Positions 50,603 to 60,242 of a stretch of DNA of 64,000 nucleotides are shown piece after piece. Every line of letters begins with the position of its first letter. Position 1 is the first letter of the stretch. The position numbers and the translations under genes are program-made. A model generated the notes under the pieces. It searched no databases, had not been told where the DNA came from, and saw only the letters and a program-made list of their open reading frames with translations. The DNA comes from Lutibacter oricola (GTDB taxonomy: Bacteria; Bacteroidota; Bacteroidia; Flavobacteriales; Flavobacteriaceae): contig NZ_FNNJ01000006.1 in NCBI RefSeq assembly GCF_900106565.1, positions 62,001-126,000 of the forward strand. Reading direction: 5' to 3'.

Positions 50603-51647
50603 GCTTCATTGTTTTTGCTGAAATAAACCCTAACAAAATTGTAATTGCTAAATAAATTAAGGCAATTTTACCATTAAAAAAATAGCCGATAATTCCTGTT
50701 TGAATTAAATAAAAGATAGGAAATAATGTTGCTATTAAAGCAAATCTAAATGTATTGGTAAAAATAACTTCTTTAATTCCACCTTTTAATTTTTTCCATA
50801 TTAATAACGGAATAATACTATTCAATTTTGCTAACCAATGAAAAGGTGCAAACCAATTGATTTCAGTTATTTTCTTTTTTGGTTTAAGCTTCTTTTTTTT
50901 AAGCTTTTTAAGTAACTTATTTGCTTTTTTAGGCTCTAAATAATTTACACCAACATTTTCTAATTGTAGTATTGTTTCTTTGTAATTATCTTCGCATTCA
51001 ATGTGAAGTGTTAATTCTTTCATTGAATTTGAAACCACTTTTAAAATTTCAGAAAAAGACATGTCTGGATTTTCAGTATCAAAGTATTTATTGGTTTCAA
51101 TTGGTTTTCCGTAGTGTAAATGACAACTGGCAGGGTAACCCAATCTAGTATCGTAATTTAGGCCAACAGGTATAATTTGTATGTTTAATTCAGGTTGTTC
51201 TTTAAGTGTAGCTAATAATATTCTAGCAAACCCTTTTTTTAATGGAATTATTCTTCTTTCTAAGTGGTGTTCTCCTTCAGCAAAAATTTCAACAGCTCCA
51301 TTGTTTTTTAGAATAGTTACACATTTTTTAAAAACATCAAAGTTTTTGGTCATATTACGCAATCCATCACGTAATCTATATGCAGGTAACATGTTTAAAG
51401 AGCTTAATATTTTAGCAACTGTTTTGTTTCTGAATGCACCAGCACGAGATAAAAAATGAGTTTTTCTATTGTTATAAGCAGGAATTAGAAGTGCGTCGAT
51501 TAAAGCATTTTGATGATTGCCAATAAATAATACTGCACCTTTTTTGGGAATGTTTTCTTTGCCAAAAACTTTCACTTTTTTCATTGTAAAAAACAACGCT
51601 GTTTTTACATAATACTTCATAAAGTAATACCAAATATGTCTAATCAT
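50577..51647 (-). CDS. Glycerol-3-phosphate/lysophosphatidate acyltransferase family (PlsC-like)
   Basis: This 356-residue protein has the acyltransferase motif 'GNHQNALID' (H45 to D51, the five-residue spacing often seen in Bacteroidetes rather than HX4D) and 'IFAEGEHHLERRIIPLKKGFARI' (second motif). Two C-terminal hydrophobic helices (about 290-350) anchor it to the inner membrane. It makes phosphatidic acid precursors in phospholipid synthesis; the exact acyl acceptor is not certain. A lysine-rich stretch (about 238-260) precedes the helices. The gene is the last of a minus-strand run from 56017 and overlaps the fusion hydrolase end. Confidence 0.85.
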   Translation of the reverse strand: MIRHIWYYFMKYYVKTALFFTMKKVKVFGKENIPKKGAVLFIGNHQNALIDALLIPAYNNRKTHFLSRAGAFRNKTVAKILSSLNMLPAYRLRDGLRNMTKNFDVFKKCVTILKNNGAVEIFAEGEHHLERRIIPLKKGFARILLATLKEQPELNIQIIPVGLNYDTRLGYPASCHLHYGKPIETNKYFDTENPDMSFSEILKVVSNSMKELTLHIECEDNYKETILQLENVGVNYLEPKKANKLLKKLKKKKLKPKKKITEINWFAPFHWLAKLNSIIPLLIWKKLKGGIKEVIFTNTFRFALIATLFPIFYLIQTGIIGYFFNGKIALIYLAITILLGFISAKTMKPTRLEHLE

Positions 51648-51650
51648 ATC

Positions 51651-52547
51651 TTAACTTTTTTTTGCCCAGAAACTTGCTAAAGCTAGTCCTGAAAATATAT
51701 CCCAAATAGCCCAAAAGGCAACTAATAAAGCCATTCCACCCAATCCATCAAAAAAACTAAACACCAATAAAAGTCCTAACCCAGCATTTTGAATTCCTGT
51801 TTCTATGGCTAATGTTTTTTGTTCTCGATAACCTAGTTTTACAATTTTAGCTGAAAAATAACCAGTTAAAATAGCGAGAACATTATGTGCTATAACTAAA
51901 ATTAACACGTAATGTATATAGTTTATAAAAATTGTAAGATTGTTGTAAAAAGCAACAATTATAAAAATTATAAATATTCCTAGAGAAAAAGGTTTTAGAA
52001 CTTTAGCAGTTTTTTGTGCTAAAGCAGGCCTCTTTTGTCTAAGCCACATTCCTAAAATTAAAGGAACTCCTAAAATAAGTGTTACTAGTTTTACTAATTT
52101 ATAAGGGTCTAATTCAACTCTATTTAAAATTTCTGCAGTTGGCTCATATAAATTTCCATAAAATTGAAGGTTAAAAGGTGTCATAACCAAACATACAATA
52201 GTTGCAAAAGCTGTTAAGCTAACGGATAAGGCCGCATTACCTTTAGCCATTTGCGTCATAAAGTTAGAAATGTTACCTCCTGGACAAGCAGCAACCAACA
52301 TCATACCTAAAGCAATACTAGGCATTGGGTTTATTATTTTAATAAATATAAAGGTTACAAACGGTAAAAGAATAAATTGTGCAGTAATACCAGTAATTAA
52401 TATTTTCGGATTTTTAAACAGGCGTTTAAAATCATCTATGGTAATTCCTAAGGCAACTCCAAACATTATTATTGCAAGAATTACATTAACAATCCAAAGG
52501 CCATCTTCACCAAAATTTATTTTTAGGTTATCTAAGTTTTCTGTCAT
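51651..52547 (-). CDS. Bile acid:sodium symporter family (BASS) transporter
   Basis: The frame opens at 52571, inside the upstream gene; the ATG at 52547 lies 1 base beyond the DUF4159 stop and is preferred. The 298-residue product has about nine or ten helices, with 'IVNVILAIIMFGVALGITIDDF' first and the family motif 'LVAACPGGNISNFMTQMAKGNAALSVSLTAFAT' (about 90-122), the sodium and substrate core. 'AIETGIQNAGLGLLLVFSFF' is the second crossing motif. BASS members carry bile acids, pyruvate or pantothenate-like acids. The substrate is unknown here. Confidence 0.88.
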   Translation of the reverse strand: MTENLDNLKINFGEDGLWIVNVILAIIMFGVALGITIDDFKRLFKNPKILITGITAQFILLPFVTFIFIKIINPMPSIALGMMLVAACPGGNISNFMTQMAKGNAALSVSLTAFATIVCLVMTPFNLQFYGNLYEPTAEILNRVELDPYKLVKLVTLILGVPLILGMWLRQKRPALAQKTAKVLKPFSLGIFIIFIIVAFYNNLTIFINYIHYVLILVIAHNVLAILTGYFSAKIVKLGYREQKTLAIETGIQNAGLGLLLVFSFFDGLGGMALLVAFWAIWDIFSGLALASFWAKKS

Positions 52548-52548
52548 A

Positions 52549-53214
52549 CTAGTTTTTAAAAGCGTATTCAATAATGTTACTACCCATTTTTAATGCTTTT
52601 TCTCTAGTTTCATAGCTGTTATTATGTACTTCTTCATCTTCCCAACCATCGCTTAAATCACTTTCATAATCGTAATAACAAACTAAGCGACCTTTATAGA
52701 ATAAACCAAAACCTTGCGCAGGTTTTTTATCGTGTTCGTGAATTTTTGGTAGGCCATTGTTAAATTTAAAATGTTGATTGTATATAGGGTGATTTATTGG
52801 TATTTCTTGAAAGTTTTCATTGGGAAAAACACGTTTCATTTCTCGTCTAATAAATTTATCTAAACCATAATTGTCTGAAATATGTAAAAAACCACCAGCA
52901 GTTAAATAGTTTTTAAGGTTTTCAATATCATCTTCAGAAAAAAGAATATTTCCGTGCCCAGTTAAAAACACAATAGGGTAATTAAATAAATCTAAGCTTC
53001 CAACTTCAACCGTTTCTGGATTTTTTTTAATTGAAGTATGTATAGTTTCATTACAAAATTCAATAAGATTAGGAACTGCAGTTGGGTTTGCATACCAATC
53101 TCCACCGCCATTATATTTTAATATACCTACTTGTTGAGCTTGTATAACAACCACATTTGTAACTATAAAAAATAGGGTAATAACTATATTTTTAATTGCT
53201 TGGAGTTTTATCAT
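52549..53214 (-). CDS. DUF4159 domain exported protein
   Basis: A signal peptide (about 1-26, 'VIQAQ') precedes a DUF4159 domain of about 190 residues: 'GILKYNGGGDWYANPTAVPNLIEFCNETIHTSIKKNPETVEVGSLDLFNYPIVFLTGHGNILFSEDDIENLKNYLTAGGFLHISDNYG'. The fold is flavodoxin/ThuA-like ('GGFLHISDN'). No enzymatic residues can be named. It lies between the BASS gene and rsmE with gaps of 1 and 6 bases, so these genes are a transcription unit. Confidence 0.85.
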   Translation of the reverse strand: MIKLQAIKNIVITLFFIVTNVVVIQAQQVGILKYNGGGDWYANPTAVPNLIEFCNETIHTSIKKNPETVEVGSLDLFNYPIVFLTGHGNILFSEDDIENLKNYLTAGGFLHISDNYGLDKFIRREMKRVFPNENFQEIPINHPIYNQHFKFNNGLPKIHEHDKKPAQGFGLFYKGRLVCYYDYESDLSDGWEDEEVHNNSYETREKALKMGSNIIEYAFKN

Positions 53215-53220
53215 TTAATT

Positions 53221-53928
53221 TTATTGGTTTACAAAAGAAACACTGTGTGTAGCTACAATTCCTGCTGTTTCTGTTCGCAATCGGCTTTCTCCCAAAGATA
53301 CAGGAATAAATTTATGTTCCAAACTTTGCTTAATTTCTTTGGTAGAGAAGTCTCCTTCAGGTCCAATTAAAATGGTAGTTTTCTGTGCAGCTTTCAATTC
53401 GTTTTTTAATAGCTTTTTATCAGATTCTTCGCAATGAGCAATTAATAGATTACCTTCAAAAGATTGATTTATGAATTCTGAATACTTAATAGGTTGGTTT
53501 AATTTTGGAAAATGAAATTTCAACGATTGTTTTGCTGCTGAATGTATTATTTTTTCCATTCTTTCAAGTTTTAAAACCTTTCTTTCGGAATGGTCGCAAA
53601 TAATTGGTGTAATTTCATCAATACCAATTTCTGTGGCTTTTTCTAAAAACCACTCGTATCTATCGTTTAATTTAGTAGGTGCAATGGCAATGTGTAAATA
53701 ATAATTCCAAGGTTTTGTTTTGGAATCAATATTAATAATTTTAACCAAACATTTTTTATCGTTAGCTATTAATACTTCCGAAGTAAATAAATTTCCTAAA
53801 CCATTAGTTATAAAAATTTTATCACCTTCAGTTTTTCTTAAAACACGTACAATATGTCGGCTTTCTGTTTTGTCGAAGGTAAATTCTTTAGTATCTTTTT
53901 GTATTTCAGAATTGTAAAATAATTGCAT
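53221..53928 (-). CDS. rsmE: 16S rRNA m3U1498 methyltransferase (RsmE)
   Basis: Methylates U1498 of 16S rRNA in the assembled 30S subunit. The N-terminal PUA-like domain contains 'SRHIVRVLRKTEGDKIFITNGLGN' (about 24-47). The SPOUT knot is 'LIGPEGDFSTKEIKQ' and 'LGESRLRTETAGIVATHSV' (about 210-228), both matching RsmE motifs. Length 235 is standard. The gene directly follows the GNAT protein gene (adjacent, no gap). Confidence 0.93.
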   Translation of the reverse strand: MQLFYNSEIQKDTKEFTFDKTESRHIVRVLRKTEGDKIFITNGLGNLFTSEVLIANDKKCLVKIINIDSKTKPWNYYLHIAIAPTKLNDRYEWFLEKATEIGIDEITPIICDHSERKVLKLERMEKIIHSAAKQSLKFHFPKLNQPIKYSEFINQSFEGNLLIAHCEESDKKLLKNELKAAQKTTILIGPEGDFSTKEIKQSLEHKFIPVSLGESRLRTETAGIVATHSVSFVNQ

Positions 53929-55047
53929 TTATATATCTTTTCTATACGTACAACGTTTTTTGTGGTTTACAGGTTCAAAGTTTTTCCAAACAGCAGCAAT
54001 TTTAGTATTTGTTGCAAGTTCTGGAGTTCTTATACAATTTACAATTCCTCTTTTTTCAAAAGATATTTGGTATTCTAAAAATATAAGTGCGTGTATTCCT
54101 TTACCTTGATATTTAGGGTGAACACCGATTAAATAGAAAATTACATCTTTACTTTCCTTTTTAGCTTTTAATAAATGAAAAAGACCAAATGGTAAAAGTT
54201 TTCCTTTTGCTTTTTGCAAAGCTCTAGAAAATGAAGGCATTGTAATGGCAAAAGCTACCATATTGTCATCTTTATCAACCACAAATTTTATGTATTCTGG
54301 ATTGATAAATGAAATGTATTTCTTTTTAAAATATGCTATTTCAATTTGAGAAATTGGCACAAACGATGGTAATTCGGCATACGTAATATTAAACAACTCA
54401 AACATTTTGTCTACATAAGGCATAATGTTTTTAGTTTTGGTAAAGTTTAATGACCTTAGTTGGTAACGTTTTTTTAAAATTGTGCTAATACGTTTTAAAG
54501 GTACTGGATCTACATTTTTAAAAGGAAATTTATTTTCTAAATATTCCTTTTCTACAGTAAAACCTAAATGCTCAAAATGGTTTTTATAATATGGATGATT
54601 GTACCAAGTAATCATAGTGCCAATATGTTCAAAACCATCAGTTAGTACACCAACTTTATCTAGGTTAGAAAATCCAACAGGACCTTCCATAAATTCTAAC
54701 TTATTAGCAAGTCCAATTTCTTTTACTTTTTCTAAAAGCAATTTAGAAACTTCAAAATCATCAATAAAATCGAACCAACCAAAACGCATTTTTTTTAGTT
54801 GCTGTTCATTAATTTCGGTATCATTAATAATAGCGGCAACACGGCCAACAATTTCGTTGTTTTTAACAGCTACAAAAAAGCGTGCAGTAGCGTGTTTAAA
54901 AACTGGGTTTTTATCTTTGTTAAACGATTCTAATTCATCGTTTATAATAGGAGGTACCCAATAATTATTGTTTTTATATAATTTAAAAGGAAACTTAACA
55001 AAAGCTTTCATTTCCTTTTTTGAAATCATTTCTTTAATTGTAATCAT
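53929..55047 (-). CDS. GNAT-like N-acetyltransferase family protein, 372 residues
   Basis: This soluble protein resembles the flavobacterial 'hypothetical/GNAT' family with 'MITIKEMISKKEMKAFVKFPFKLYKNNNYWVPPIINDE' at the start, 'FFVAVKNNEIVGRVAAIINDTEIN' and 'DVIFYLIGVHPKYQGKGIHALIFLEYQ', the last being an acetyl-CoA binding loop (QGKGIH). It holds two diverged GNAT-like halves. The acceptor is unknown. It abuts rsmE, with no gap, and lies upstream in the run that also includes DUF4159 and the BASS transporter. Confidence 0.78.
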   Translation of the reverse strand: MITIKEMISKKEMKAFVKFPFKLYKNNNYWVPPIINDELESFNKDKNPVFKHATARFFVAVKNNEIVGRVAAIINDTEINEQQLKKMRFGWFDFIDDFEVSKLLLEKVKEIGLANKLEFMEGPVGFSNLDKVGVLTDGFEHIGTMITWYNHPYYKNHFEHLGFTVEKEYLENKFPFKNVDPVPLKRISTILKKRYQLRSLNFTKTKNIMPYVDKMFELFNITYAELPSFVPISQIEIAYFKKKYISFINPEYIKFVVDKDDNMVAFAITMPSFSRALQKAKGKLLPFGLFHLLKAKKESKDVIFYLIGVHPKYQGKGIHALIFLEYQISFEKRGIVNCIRTPELATNTKIAAVWKNFEPVNHKKRCTYRKDI

Positions 55048-55066
55048 AAACTAAATGTATTCTCTA

Positions 55067-56017
55067 CTAGTGTTTCTTTTTAAACATTCTTTTAAAGAAT
55101 GATCCTCTTTTTTTACGTTTTCTCTTTTTTGAATAAAGAGGGTTTTTTACGGAACTCTTTCTAATTACTTCGTCAGAATGCCTATCTAATCTCCAAGAAG
55201 CTCCAATGGCAGAATATGTAAAAGAATAATCTGCAAAAAAGTTTGTTCTAACTGAAGCGTCTAATTGTAAATTTTTGTTGTATAAATAAGCCAAACCTAA
55301 GCCATTATTAATTTTTGGTTTATGTTCTTTTTGATAACGGGTTTGGTTTTCTACAAAAATAGACCATTTACTACTCATAGCATAAGTAGCCGTAATAATA
55401 TATTTGTAATAATTATTTTTTGAAGTAATATTATCTGCAATTAAGTTGGTAATTACAACAAGTCTATCTGTTAAATCATTTTGAAGTAAAATAGCACCTT
55501 TAAAACTTATACCATCAGGATCGTCAAAATCTTTACCTAAAAAATTAGTGTTAACGCCAGCATAAACACCAACACTTGGAATTAAACGTTTTTTATCGTA
55601 AGCCATTTTACGTTTCCAGCTTCTAATTTCTTTAGATTTATCCGTATATTTTTGTTGATATATTAAGTATTTAGCACCAATAGTTAATTCGCTTATACCA
55701 TAAATATTATAATTGTTTCCAAAAGGGTTTTTTACTTCATCATTCTGATAGGCAATTTTGGCGTTTAATTCTAAGTTTTCAAAAAACTTTCCATATCTAA
55801 AAAATAGCTCACCACCTATACTTTTAGGTCTAGCTAAAAGTGAAGGGTTATCGCTATCTCTGTAAAATAAACCTGTTTCAAATTGATATACATCTGTACC
55901 AACACTGTACGGACTTTCTGAAAAACCAGGTCTTTTTGAGTTGATAATTTCGGTGTATTGCGCAAATGTAATTTGGTAGCAACTAAGTAGCAATACCAAT
56001 AATAAAACTCTTCTCAT
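55067..56017 (-). CDS. Outer-membrane beta-barrel protein (transporter-type)
   Basis: A signal peptide (about 1-19, 'TFAQ') precedes about 280 residues of alternating beta pattern: 'INSKRPGFSESPYSVGTDVYQFETGLFYRD', 'YGISELTIGAKYLIYQQ', 'SWKRKMAYDKKRLIPSVGVYAGVNTNF'. This fits a small outer-membrane barrel of the family labelled 'transporter' in flavobacteria. The C-terminal tail is very basic (about 290-316, KKRKRKKRGSFF..), not a BAM-type terminal strand, so it may extend to the periplasm or be a late addition. First gene of the minus-strand run ending at 50577. Confidence 0.78.
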   Translation of the reverse strand: MRRVLLLVLLLSCYQITFAQYTEIINSKRPGFSESPYSVGTDVYQFETGLFYRDSDNPSLLARPKSIGGELFFRYGKFFENLELNAKIAYQNDEVKNPFGNNYNIYGISELTIGAKYLIYQQKYTDKSKEIRSWKRKMAYDKKRLIPSVGVYAGVNTNFLGKDFDDPDGISFKGAILLQNDLTDRLVVITNLIADNITSKNNYYKYIITATYAMSSKWSIFVENQTRYQKEHKPKINNGLGLAYLYNKNLQLDASVRTNFFADYSFTYSAIGASWRLDRHSDEVIRKSSVKNPLYSKKRKRKKRGSFFKRMFKKKH

Positions 56018-56117
56018 AGTATAATATAATAGATTGTCAAATATAAGATTTTAAATAATTAAACGTTTTAGTTAATCGCAAATTGTTATTTTTGAAAATT
56101 ATTAAAATTATTAGACA

Positions 56118-56378
56118 ATGGGATTGTTAAGAACGATAGCTATTCTTGTTATAATTTATTACGCTTTTAAGTTTTTTAGTAGATATATTGCTCCTATATT
56201 CTTAAAAAAAGTAATTTCTAAAGCTGAAAAAAAGTTTAGAGAGCAACAGAATATGCATAATGAAAATGAAACTACAGGTAATGTAGGTGAAACAGTGATA
56301 GCAAAAAAAGCGCCTTCAACTAAAGAAAGTAATAAAAGTGTTGGAGATTACGTAGATTACGAAGAAATAAACGATTAA
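56118..56378 (+). CDS. DUF4834 family small membrane protein
   Basis: This 86-residue protein has one N-terminal helix (about 4-28), then a charged, low-complexity tail ('KVISKAEKKFREQQNMHNENETTGN..') ending in 'SVGDYVDYEEIND', the conserved tail of DUF4834. A -7 box TATTTTTG (56087-56094) lies 23 bases upstream without a clear -33. It is followed by the YfhO-type gene after 5 bases. Function unknown. Confidence 0.8.
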   Translation: MGLLRTIAILVIIYYAFKFFSRYIAPIFLKKVISKAEKKFREQQNMHNENETTGNVGETVIAKKAPSTKESNKSVGDYVDYEEIND

Positions 56379-56383
56379 TTTTT

Positions 56384-58813
56384 ATGAAAGAGTCTTTAAA
56401 GAAGTTTGCTCCAATTATTGTAGCTGTGCTTGCATTTGTAATTATATCTGTAGGTTATTTTTCGCCTGTATTAGAGGGTAAGAAAATATTTCAGAACGAT
56501 ATAAAACACTTTATTGGTATGGCCAAAGAAGTAAACGACTTTAGAGCTGAAAATGATGAGGCTGAACCATATTGGACAAATGGTGCTTTTGGTGGAATGC
56601 CAACCTATAATTTAAGTGCAAAATACTCGCACGATTATATAAAAAAACTAGATAAAATCTTACGTTTTTTACCAAGACCAGCAGATTATTTATTCTTGTA
56701 TTTGTTAAGTTTTTTTGTTTTACTATTAGTACTTAAAGTAGATGTACGGTTGGCGTTTTTGGGAGCAGTAGCTTTTGGTTTCTCTACCTATTTTATAATT
56801 ATTTTAGGAGTTGGACATAATGCTAAAGCGCACGCTATAGCATATATGCCTTTAGTTTTGGCTGGTATATTGCTGGTTTTTAGAGGAAAGTACTTGTGGG
56901 GTTTTGTATTGACTGCAATTGCAATGGCTTTGGAAATTACAGCAAGTCATCCGCAAATGACCTATTATTTATTAATAGCAACCATAGTTTTAGGAATTAC
57001 CTTTTTTATTGAAGCTATTAAAAAGAAGGAATTACCTGCGTTTTTTAAGCAAATAGCCATTTTGGTAGTAGCCGTAGTATTAGCGGTAGGTACTAATGCA
57101 ACGGGCTTGTTAGCAACTAAAGAATATGCAAAATATAGTACTAGAGGAAAAAGTGAATTAACTATAAATGTAGATGGTTCAACTAAAAAGGCCTCAAACG
57201 GATTGTCTAAGGAGTATATTACACAGTATAGTTATGGAAAATTAGAAACATTTAATTTGTTTATTCCTCGATTTATGGGTGGTGGTAACTCAGAAAATGT
57301 TGGCCTAGATTCTAATATTTATAAATTTTTAAAGAAAAATGTAGATGCCAGACAAGCAAAACAATTTGCAGAGCACGCCCCTTTGTATTGGGGAAAACAA
57401 CCTATAGTTGAAGCGCCAGCATATATTGGAGCTGCGCTAATGTTTTTCTTTGTTTTAGGTGTGTTTTTATTAAAAGGAAAATATAGAAATTGGTTGTTAG
57501 CTACTTTTATAGTTTCAATTATATTAAGTTGGGGTAAAAATTTAAGTTTTGTTACCAACTTTTTTATCGATTATGTGCCTTTATATAATAAGTTTAGAGC
57601 TGTTTCGTCTATACAGGTTATTGCAGAATTAGTAGTGCCCTTATTAGGTGTTTTAGCTTTAAAAGAATGGTTTTCATCTAAAATTCCTTCCGAAGAAAAA
57701 TTAAAAGCACTTAAAATTTCACTTCTAGTAACAGGTGGTTTTGCTTTAATATTTACACTTTTTGGAAGTAGTTTATTTGCTTTTGAAGGGTTAAGAGATG
57801 ATAATTATGATCAAATGTTACCTGGTTTTTTACAAGCAATATTGTTAGATAGAGAAGCTGTATTTTTTAAAGATAGCTTAAGAACACTAATTTTTGTTGT
57901 AATATCTGCCGCTGTATTGTGGTTGTTTTTAAAAGAAAAATTGTCAAAAAATATAGCTATTGTTTGTTTAATCTCAGTAGTATTAATCGACTTAATTTCG
58001 GTTGATAGACGTTATGTAAATAATAATGATTTTTTAAGTGCTCGTAAAATTGATAAGCCTTTTGTTGCTTCAGAAGTAGATAAACAAATTTTACAAGACA
58101 AGAGTATTTACCGTGTGGCTAATTTTTCTTTAGATCCTATGAATGATGGAAGTACATCTTATTTTCATAAATCTATAGGAGGATATCACGCAGCAAAAAT
58201 GGGTAGATATCAAGAGTTGTATGATTATCAAATAGCTAAAAATAATGTTGAGGTACTTAATATGTTGAATACAAAATATTTTAAGTTTACTAACGAACAA
58301 CAAAAGGAATTAGCGCAACAAAATACAAATGCAAATGGAAATGCTTGGTTTGTAAAAAAATTAAAGCTTGTTAATAGTGCAAATGAAGAAATGGTAGCTT
58401 TAGATAGTTTAAAAACAAAAAACGAAGCTGTTATAGATAGAAGTAAATTGCAAAATGAATTAACTACAAGTTATAAAGTAGATTCTACAAGTGTTATAAA
58501 ATTAACTAGTTATAAAACAAATGAACTGGTTTACAAATCAACTTCAAAAGAAAATGGCTTTGCTGTTTTTTCTGAAATTTATTATAAAGATGGTTGGAAT
58601 GCTTATGTAGATGGAGTTTTAAAACCTCACTACCGTGTAAATTATGTATTGCGAGGGTTAGAAGTATCTAAAGGTAGTCATACTATCGAGTTTAAGTTTG
58701 AGCCTACCATTATAAAAACTGGAAATACAATTACGCTATTGTCGTATTTATTTTTAATTTTTATACCTGCAGGTTGGTACTTTGTTGAAAAAAAGGCAAA
58801 AAAGATCAGTTAA
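56384..58813 (+). CDS. YfhO-type polytopic membrane protein (glycosylation-linked)
   Basis: This 809-residue protein has about twelve or more helices: residues 10-30, then a loop with 'FGGMPTYNLSAKY', then repeated helix pairs through about 560, a soluble stretch (about 560-770: 'FAVFSEIYYKDGWNAYVDG..') and a final helix (about 782-800). The family (YfhO) is related to GT-C-like lipoteichoic acid glycosylating proteins. In flavobacteria it precedes glycosyltransferase clusters as here. The acceptor is unknown. Confidence 0.85.
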   Translation: MKESLKKFAPIIVAVLAFVIISVGYFSPVLEGKKIFQNDIKHFIGMAKEVNDFRAENDEAEPYWTNGAFGGMPTYNLSAKYSHDYIKKLDKILRFLPRPADYLFLYLLSFFVLLLVLKVDVRLAFLGAVAFGFSTYFIIILGVGHNAKAHAIAYMPLVLAGILLVFRGKYLWGFVLTAIAMALEITASHPQMTYYLLIATIVLGITFFIEAIKKKELPAFFKQIAILVVAVVLAVGTNATGLLATKEYAKYSTRGKSELTINVDGSTKKASNGLSKEYITQYSYGKLETFNLFIPRFMGGGNSENVGLDSNIYKFLKKNVDARQAKQFAEHAPLYWGKQPIVEAPAYIGAALMFFFVLGVFLLKGKYRNWLLATFIVSIILSWGKNLSFVTNFFIDYVPLYNKFRAVSSIQVIAELVVPLLGVLALKEWFSSKIPSEEKLKALKISLLVTGGFALIFTLFGSSLFAFEGLRDDNYDQMLPGFLQAILLDREAVFFKDSLRTLIFVVISAAVLWLFLKEKLSKNIAIVCLISVVLIDLISVDRRYVNNNDFLSARKIDKPFVASEVDKQILQDKSIYRVANFSLDPMNDGSTSYFHKSIGGYHAAKMGRYQELYDYQIAKNNVEVLNMLNTKYFKFTNEQQKELAQQNTNANGNAWFVKKLKLVNSANEEMVALDSLKTKNEAVIDRSKLQNELTTSYKVDSTSVIKLTSYKTNELVYKSTSKENGFAVFSEIYYKDGWNAYVDGVLKPHYRVNYVLRGLEVSKGSHTIEFKFEPTIIKTGNTITLLSYLFLIFIPAGWYFVEKKAKKIS

Positions 58814-59051
58814 AAAAAACACTGATTAAGTAAACAGTATCATTTATATAGAAATAGTGTCTGTTTATAGTTTTAACGATTTTGGTATACAAAATGTTCG
58901 TAAATTTGTGGCTATTGCAAGAGACATTTTGAGGGAAATATCTTGGAAAAGAAAAAAAGGTGTGCTAGTTAGTACATCTTTTTGTTGTTTATATACATTT
59001 TCGTTGTTTACATTTCATATCTTTATCCGTTAAAATATTTCAACAGTTAAG

Positions 59052-60242
59052 ATGAGAATAGGAATGATTTTGGATAAAACTTTTCCGCCAGATCCAAGGG
59101 TGGAAAATGAAGCAATTTCATTAATTAAAAATGGTTTTGAAGTTTTTTTATTTTGTTTGTCATATGGCAATCAAAAAGAAATTGAAAATTATAAGGGTAT
59201 TAATGTAATTCGTTATAAATCAAATAAATTAATATATAAGTTATCTGCTTTAGTTTATACTTTCCCGTTTTATAATTGGATTTTACAAAAAAAAATAGCT
59301 CACTTTTTAAATAGCCATAAAATTGATGTTGTGCATATACACGATATTCAAATAGCTGAAGCAACTTTTGGAGCAAATAAAAAAACAAAGCTGCCAGTTG
59401 TTTTAGATATGCACGATAATATGCCTGAAATTATTAAGTTTTATCCTCATCTTCAAAAATTTCCGGGCAAGCAATTGATTTCACCTAAAAAATGGAAGCA
59501 AAAAGAAGAACAATTTATTCAAAAAGCAGATAAAGTTATAACAGTATCTCAAGAGTTTGTGAATGAAGTTATCGAGAGAACTGGGGTTGAAAAAAATAAA
59601 ATGGTGTTAGTGCCAAATACCATACATAAATCTTTTTTTGAAAAAGCAATTATTAATAATAAGTTGGTAGAAAAGTATAAAAACAACAAAGTAATATTAT
59701 ATGTTGGAGATACTGGTTTGCGTAGAGGCTTATTAACAGCAATTGATGCCATAGCTTTGTTAAAAGATAAAATACCGAATATTAAATTAGTAATTGTAGG
59801 TAAAAACTCACAAGATATTGTTTTAAAAAGCAGAGTTAAAGAATTAGAAATAAATAATTTTGTAGATTTTGAAGGTTGGCAAAACGTAGCCTTATTTCCA
59901 TCGTATATAAAAGCAAGTACCGTTTGTATTTCACCATTAATTAGAAATGTACAGCATGATGTTGCTTATGCAAATAAGTTATTTCAATATATGGGATTTT
60001 CTAAACCTGTTTTGGTAAGTAATGCAACTGCTCAAAAAAATTTAATTGAAAAAGTAATTGCAGGTTTGGTTCATATTGAACAAGATTCTGAAGATTTTGC
60101 TAAAAAAATAACACAACTATTTTCTAATGAAGAGTTATGCAATAAGCTAGGTAAAAATGGTAAAAAGTTTGTTGAAGAAGAGTTTTATTGGGAAAAAACT
60201 TCAGAAAAATTAATTGAATTATATAAGCAGTTAGATTTATGA
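59052..60242 (+). CDS. Glycosyltransferase, GT4-like
   Basis: This 396-residue soluble enzyme has the GT-B pattern: N-terminal domain 'MRIGMILDKTFPPDPRVENEAISLIKNGFEVFLFCL' and 'VVHIHDIQIAEATF' with 'VLDMHDNMPEI', C-terminal domain 'VILYVGDTGLRRGLLTAIDAIALLKDKIPNIKLVIVGKN' and a nucleotide-sugar site region 'FQYMGFSKPVLVSNA'. Acts on a lipid- or saccharide-bound acceptor in surface polysaccharide synthesis. Its stop overlaps the next glycosyltransferase by four bases. It begins a cluster after a 238-base gap. Confidence 0.88.
   Translation: MRIGMILDKTFPPDPRVENEAISLIKNGFEVFLFCLSYGNQKEIENYKGINVIRYKSNKLIYKLSALVYTFPFYNWILQKKIAHFLNSHKIDVVHIHDIQIAEATFGANKKTKLPVVLDMHDNMPEIIKFYPHLQKFPGKQLISPKKWKQKEEQFIQKADKVITVSQEFVNEVIERTGVEKNKMVLVPNTIHKSFFEKAIINNKLVEKYKNNKVILYVGDTGLRRGLLTAIDAIALLKDKIPNIKLVIVGKNSQDIVLKSRVKELEINNFVDFEGWQNVALFPSYIKASTVCISPLIRNVQHDVAYANKLFQYMGFSKPVLVSNATAQKNLIEKVIAGLVHIEQDSEDFAKKITQLFSNEELCNKLGKNGKKFVEEEFYWEKTSEKLIELYKQLDL

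Noticed and set aside
58814-59051. Hidden gene in the gap before the glycosyltransferases
   Set aside because: No open frame of note and no clear promoter were seen. A 7-bp inverted repeat TAAACAG/CTGTTTA is present, but it has no T run and I could not assign it a role.
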